Assembly: GCA_958437495.1 (NCBI GenBank)
Contig: CAUBOH010000012.1
Span: forward strand, 6,153-70,152
From: an uncultured Collinsella sp.
GTDB lineage: Bacteria > Actinomycetota > Coriobacteriia > Coriobacteriales > Coriobacteriaceae
Reading direction: 5' to 3'
Length of the DNA stretch: 64,000 nucleotides
Positions 60,163-64,000 of this stretch are shown piece after piece (within the stretch, counting starts at the first letter, position 1; each line of letters starts with the position of its first letter). The notes under the pieces were generated by a model that saw nothing but the letters and a program-made list of their open reading frames with translations, had not been told where the DNA came from and made no database searches. The translations under genes were made by a program, and so were the position numbers.

Positions 60163-60935
60163 TGCGCCCCGTCATCGACATCCGCAACGTGCACCGCATC
60201 TTTGAGAGCGATGCCGGCTGCGCCCATATCCTGCACAACGTGAGCCTGGCGGTGAATCCCGGCGAGTTCGTGGCCATCACTGGCCCCTCGGGCTCAGGCA
60301 AATCGACACTCATGAACATCCTGGGGTGCCTGGACAAGCCGACGGCGGGCGACTATTACCTACAAGGCCTCAACGTGGCAGAGCTCGACGATGATGAGCT
60401 CACCGAGGTCCGCGCGCTGAGCATCGGCTTTGTCTTTCAGAGCTTCAACCTGCTGCCGCGCCTGTCGGTCATCGAAAACGTCATGCTGCCGCTGTCCTAC
60501 ACCAACGCACCCCGCAACCAGCGCGAGATACGCGCCGTGCACGCGCTGCAGGCCGTCACGCTTCCGGTCGACCACTGGGACCACCGCATATCAGAGCTCT
60601 CGGGCGGACAGATGCAGCGCGTTGCCATCGCACGCGCCCTTGTCAACGATCCGCCCATCATTCTTGCCGATGAGCCTACGGGCAACCTGGATTCCGCTAC
60701 CGGGGCACTCGTCATGGAAACCTTCCACAAGCTTAAGGAACGCGGCAAGACCATCGTGCTCATCACGCATGACCCCGGCATTGCCGCCGAGGCAGACCGG
60801 GCCGTGACCATTCGCGACGGCCGCATCCATGACGGCGCGTATATTGCGCATGCGCCGAATACGCTGCGCGGGGCCGTGAACAACCTGCCCACGATTTCGA
60901 CATCCCCCGATCAGCCGAAGGGAGCGAAGGCATGA
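60162..60935 (+). CDS. MacB-type ABC transporter ATP-binding protein
   Basis: A 257-aa ATPase with Walker A ITGPSGSGKSTLMNILG, Q-loop FVFQSFNLLPRLSV, signature LSGGQMQRVAIARAL and Walker B IILADEPTGNLDSAT with the H-loop THDPG. Together with the adaptor and permease it forms a LolCDE/MacAB-like complex that works by mechanotransmission. It overlaps the permease gene by ATGA. Confidence 0.95.
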   Translation: MRPVIDIRNVHRIFESDAGCAHILHNVSLAVNPGEFVAITGPSGSGKSTLMNILGCLDKPTAGDYYLQGLNVAELDDDELTEVRALSIGFVFQSFNLLPRLSVIENVMLPLSYTNAPRNQREIRAVHALQAVTLPVDHWDHRISELSGGQMQRVAIARALVNDPPIILADEPTGNLDSATGALVMETFHKLKERGKTIVLITHDPGIAAEADRAVTIRDGRIHDGAYIAHAPNTLRGAVNNLPTISTSPDQPKGAKA

Positions 60936-62146
60936 GCACTCGCGATCTTATCCAAGAAGCCCTTCACTCGCTCGAGGCAAACAAGGGACGCAGCCTGCTC
61001 ACCATCCTGGGAATTGTCATTGGCATCGCCTCGGTCATCGCCATGACCTCGCTCATCGGCGGCATCCAAAACAGCCTGGTCAACAGCTTGGGCCTCAATG
61101 CAGCCCGCATGGTAGAGATCTATTCGTCCCAAGAACTCACCGATTCGGATGTGGAAAAGCTTCGCAAACTGGTGCCACAAATTGAGCAGATCGGCATCGT
61201 CGACAGCGCCTATTCCGAGTACAAGGTCGGAGATAAAAGCTATACCGTCATGGCGCAGGGCGTAGACAGCGATATGCTCGACGCCGTGGGCGCCAGCAAG
61301 CTTGTGGCCGGTCGCACCTACTCCGATGTCGAGTCCCAATCCGGTGCGCGCGTGGCTCTCATCAGCCGCGGCGGTGCCGAGCAGCTGTACGGCAACGAAC
61401 AGGACGCACTCGGCAAGACCATCAAGGTATCGAGCGGAGACGTGCAAATTGTCGGCGTTATCGATGGTGGCAGCGACTCAATGGGCTCGCTCACCCTGTA
61501 CATGCCGCGCGCCACGATCGCCGATCTCTACGGTGACGACAATCCGACGTTTCCGAGCGTAACGGCGCTCGCTGTAGAGGGCACCGACATGGATGAGCTC
61601 TGCAAGACCATCGAGACCAAGGTGCGCAGCATAAAAGGCATCTCAGAGGACGACGAGTACGATAGCGTCACGGTAAGCTCCATGAAAAGCGCCATCGACG
61701 CCCTCAATTCCTTTATGGGCGCGTTTTCGCTCATCATGGGTGCCGTTGCCAGCATTTCGCTGCTCGTAGGCGGTATCGGCATCATGAACATGATGCTCAC
61801 CAACGTGACGGAGCGCATTCGCGAGATCGGTATTCGCCGCGCTATGGGTGCAAGCCGCCGCGATATCACCGCTCAATTTTTGGCCGAGTCTTCGGCGTTG
61901 TGTGTCACCGGCGGCATTCTGGGCGTTGTGATTGGCTATCTGCTGGCATGGGGACTCGCGTTTTTTGCCGCCAACTCGAGCATTATGAGCGAGTTTGGAG
62001 CCAGCGGGACGATTACGCCGAGCTTTTCCCTTACGACGGTGTTGCTCGCCTTTGCGGTTTCAGTCGGCATCGGCGTGATCTTTGGCTTCTACCCCGCCCG
62101 CCGCGCCGCCAAGCTCGATCCTGTCGAATGTCTGCGCTACCAGTAA
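60932..62146 (+). CDS. MacB/FtsX-type ABC permease
   Basis: A 404-aa permease with four membrane helices: one after the N-terminal GRSLLTILGIVIGIASVIAM-type stretch and three C-terminal (around ISLLVGGIGIMNMMLTNV, GGILGVVIGYLLAWGLAFF and LTTVLLAFAVSVGIGVIFG), with a large extracytoplasmic MacB core between. The conserved REIGIRRAMGASRRDI coupling helix and the C-terminal YPARRAAKLDPVECLRYQ are present. Third gene of the adaptor-ATPase-permease operon. Confidence 0.94.
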   Translation: MSTRDLIQEALHSLEANKGRSLLTILGIVIGIASVIAMTSLIGGIQNSLVNSLGLNAARMVEIYSSQELTDSDVEKLRKLVPQIEQIGIVDSAYSEYKVGDKSYTVMAQGVDSDMLDAVGASKLVAGRTYSDVESQSGARVALISRGGAEQLYGNEQDALGKTIKVSSGDVQIVGVIDGGSDSMGSLTLYMPRATIADLYGDDNPTFPSVTALAVEGTDMDELCKTIETKVRSIKGISEDDEYDSVTVSSMKSAIDALNSFMGAFSLIMGAVASISLLVGGIGIMNMMLTNVTERIREIGIRRAMGASRRDITAQFLAESSALCVTGGILGVVIGYLLAWGLAFFAANSSIMSEFGASGTITPSFSLTTVLLAFAVSVGIGVIFGFYPARRAAKLDPVECLRYQ

Positions 62147-62156
62147 TGCGATCCCT

Positions 62157-62229
62157 CTGAGTTGCGGTGAAATAGGGACCGTTTATACTGCTAAACGGGC
62201 ATATCAGACACTATTTCACCGCAACTTAG
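62157..62229. repeat. 73-bp palindromic element
   Basis: 19-bp arms CTGAGTTGCGGTGAAATAG and the complement of CTAAGTTGCGGTGAAATAG (one mismatch) surround an inner CCGTTTA-6-TAAACGG hairpin. It may also act as the operon's end. One arm is repeated at 63883-63901. Confidence 0.8.
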
Positions 62230-62362
62230 AAGGTGTCGGAGCATGGCACTTCGCCCCAAATCAAATTGATTCGTTGAATAAACACATTACAGATTCTTTA
62301 GGAGCATTTAATTCCACATATGGGTATTATCTCACGTGAAGTACACGTGAAAGGATATGCCT

Positions 62363-63796
62363 ATGTCGCTTACTCAGTCAGCGGAGCGCGCAGCACTCAA
62401 CAAACTCATCGACTATCTCGACGACAACCCGCAGGAAAACATCGACAAAATCATGGACCTTGTGAACAAGCTGGTCCCCGACCGCGTGTTTCCCGCGCAG
62501 CGCGAGGCGTTCACCAACGTCATCAAGAATCGTGGTAATTGGTATGACCTGATCATGCGCGTCTTCGACCTCAACCCCCAGATGCGCACCAAGCTGCTTA
62601 AAGCACTGATTGTCGACGGCAACCTGCTCGCGTGGCCGCAGCAGGAAAAAAATCGCGAAAAGAACCAGTGCAATATTCCGTGGGCCATCTTGCTCGACCC
62701 CACGAGCGCCTGCAACCTGCACTGTACGGGCTGCTGGGCAGCCGAGTACGGCTATAAGCAGAATCTCTCGTTTGATGATATCGACTCTATCGTCACACAG
62801 GGCAAAGCGCTCGGCACGCATATTTACATCTACACCGGCGGCGAGCCGCTCGTTCGCAAATACGACCTCATCAGGATCTGCGAAAAGCACCAGGATTGCG
62901 TGTTCCTCTGCTTTACCAACTCCACGCTTATCGATGAGGCGTTCTGCGACGACATGATCCGCGTGGCAAACTTTGTCCCCGCCATCAGCGCCGAGGGCAA
63001 CGAGAACACCACCGACGCCCGCCGTGGCGAGGGCACCTACGCCAAGATCGAGCACGCCATGAAACTCCTGCGCGAGCGCAATCTGCCGTTTGGCATCTCG
63101 ACCTGCTGGACGAGCGCCAACGCCGACACCGTAGCGACCGAAGAGAACATGGACTGGATGATCGACGAGGGAGCCCTCTTCTGCTGGTACTTCCATTTTA
63201 TGCCGGTCGGCCGCAACGCGACATCTGAGCTCATGCCCACGCCCGAGCAGCGCGAGCACATGTACCACTTTATCCGCGAGATGCGTGAGAAGAAGCCGCT
63301 GTTTACCCTCGACTTCCAAAACGATGGCGAGTACGTGGGCGGTTGCATCGCCGGCGGCCGTCGCTACCTGCACATTAACGCCGCGGGCGACGTGGAGCCG
63401 TGCGTGTTCATCCACTACTCCAACGCCAACATCCACGACGTGAGCCTGCTCGACGCGCTGCGCTCTCCCCTGTTTATGAAGTACTACGAGAACATGCCGT
63501 TCAACGAGAACTATCTCAAACCCTGCCCCATGCTCGAAAACCCCGACGTGCTGCCCAAGCTGGTCGCCGAGAGCGGCGCCATGAGCACCGACCTTATCGA
63601 GAAGGAGTCACCCGAGCAGCTGCACGAAAAGACCAAGGCTGCCGCCGAGGCCTGGTCACCTGTCGCCGACCGTATCTGGAACGACCCCGATGATCCGCTC
63701 TACGACAAACGCCATAACGAGGAATCGCAGGGCATGGCCGATAGCGACATGCACAAGTTCGAAAAACAAGGCCGCAAGCTCAAGAGCTTCTGCTGA
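62363..63796 (+). CDS. Radical SAM protein with SPASM-like C-terminus
   Basis: A 477-aa protein. The first 110 residues are a helical leader; then the cluster motif SACNLHCTGCWA (CxxxCxxC), the GGEP motif YTGGEPLVRK, and a C-terminal SPASM-like part with CIAGGRRYLHINAAGDVEPC and CPMLENP. Similar proteins occur widely in gut anaerobes with no proven substrate. AAAGGATATGCCT precedes the ATG chosen; the ATG 6 nt upstream is too close to the AAAGG. Confidence 0.9.
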   Translation: MSLTQSAERAALNKLIDYLDDNPQENIDKIMDLVNKLVPDRVFPAQREAFTNVIKNRGNWYDLIMRVFDLNPQMRTKLLKALIVDGNLLAWPQQEKNREKNQCNIPWAILLDPTSACNLHCTGCWAAEYGYKQNLSFDDIDSIVTQGKALGTHIYIYTGGEPLVRKYDLIRICEKHQDCVFLCFTNSTLIDEAFCDDMIRVANFVPAISAEGNENTTDARRGEGTYAKIEHAMKLLRERNLPFGISTCWTSANADTVATEENMDWMIDEGALFCWYFHFMPVGRNATSELMPTPEQREHMYHFIREMREKKPLFTLDFQNDGEYVGGCIAGGRRYLHINAAGDVEPCVFIHYSNANIHDVSLLDALRSPLFMKYYENMPFNENYLKPCPMLENPDVLPKLVAESGAMSTDLIEKESPEQLHEKTKAAAEAWSPVADRIWNDPDDPLYDKRHNEESQGMADSDMHKFEKQGRKLKSFC

Positions 63797-63822
63797 CCCC
63801 ATTAACCCCGCAGGCAACAAAG

Positions 63823-63870
63823 GCGCGGGCGGCCGTGGAACCACATCCACGAACGCCCGCGCTTTCTTTT
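63823..63870 (+). terminator. Terminator after the radical SAM gene
   Basis: GCGCGGGCG ... CGCCCGCGC with an inner CCGTGG/CCACG stem, followed by TTTCTTTT. Confidence 0.9.
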
Positions 63871-63882
63871 GGACGACCCCAC

Positions 63883-63901
63883 CTAAGTTGCGGTGAAATA
63901 C
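63883..63901. repeat. Single arm of the 73-bp element family
   Basis: CTAAGTTGCGGTGAAATAC, matching the arm at 62157-62229 at 18 of 19 positions. No opposing arm is seen within the remaining 100 bases. Confidence 0.7.
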
Positions 63902-63945
63902 GGACTGCCTACGCGGCTTATAGGACAAAATGTGTGTCCACGTTG

Positions 63946-63976
63946 GGGGCATCGGCGCAGGTCGATGCCCCTTTTT
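63946..63976 (+). terminator. Hairpin terminator near window end
   Basis: GGGGCATCG, 8-nt loop, CGATGCCCC, TTTTT. The gene it ends is not visible on the plus strand, so it may belong to a short RNA starting after 63870 or be read from upstream. Confidence 0.75.
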
Positions 63977-64000
63977 CAGCCGTTTAAATTCCGTGCCCGC

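Overview
The window reads as a chromosome segment of a high-GC member of the Coriobacteriia, most likely Collinsella (inference). The reasons are the actinobacterial housekeeping content and operon style, a glgC/glgD pair with glgP, a GH13-GH77 fusion, LPKTG surface anchoring and many strand-symmetrical intergenic repeats. No species-level marker such as 16S rRNA is present.

Layout. (1) 1-17.1 kb, minus strand: a dense housekeeping run of 18 genes, many overlapping by 4-14 nt, from an ABC-F ATPase down to coaBC, which leaves the window at base 1. It covers chromosome segregation (scpA, scpB), ribosome and RNA work (der, RluB-type pseudouridine synthase, ABC-F), phospholipid synthesis (gpsA, plsY, plsC), isoprenoids (ispH), cmk, rpe, a cysteine desulfurase and CoA synthesis. 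(2) 17.0-18.3 kb: tRNA genes in an exact 378-bp direct duplication (two identical tRNA-Ala GGC genes around a CAU tRNA), plus a 160-bp palindromic element. (3) 18.3-30.4 kb: an accessory region between tRNA-Ala copies. It holds a putative nuclease-fold protein, tRNA-Val, orphan genes, an LPXTG surface protein, an OLD-type ATPase-TOPRIM gene beside an unknown 438-aa gene, a chain of three overlapping ORFs, a decayed ugd, a GIY-YIG gene and an ADP-ribosylglycohydrolase gene broken by one stop. (4) 30.5-31.9 kb, minus: thiamine pyrophosphokinase and a HAD hydrolase. (5) 32.2-45.3 kb, plus: a glycogen block, glgB-glgP-glgC-glgD-glgA and a GH13-GH77 fusion. Together these make ADP-glucose, polymerise and branch glycogen, and degrade it by phosphorolysis and disproportionation. 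GlgB and GlgA carry long lysine/alanine-rich histone-H1-like tails. (6) 45.4-53.2 kb: a FmdB-type zinc ribbon (plus), then gltX and priA-def-fmt-rsmB (minus). (7) 53.4-64 kb, plus: metK, fused L-serine dehydratase, an L,D-transpeptidase, a MacAB-like adaptor/ATPase/permease operon and a radical SAM protein.

The most interesting material outside genes is a set of palindromic intergenic elements in four families. The strongest is a pair (48476-48611 and 54905-55025) that shares a conserved core but has completely different, perfectly self-complementary arms, plus a compensatory base-pair change inside the core. No CRISPR array, rRNA, intact insertion sequence or replication origin was seen.
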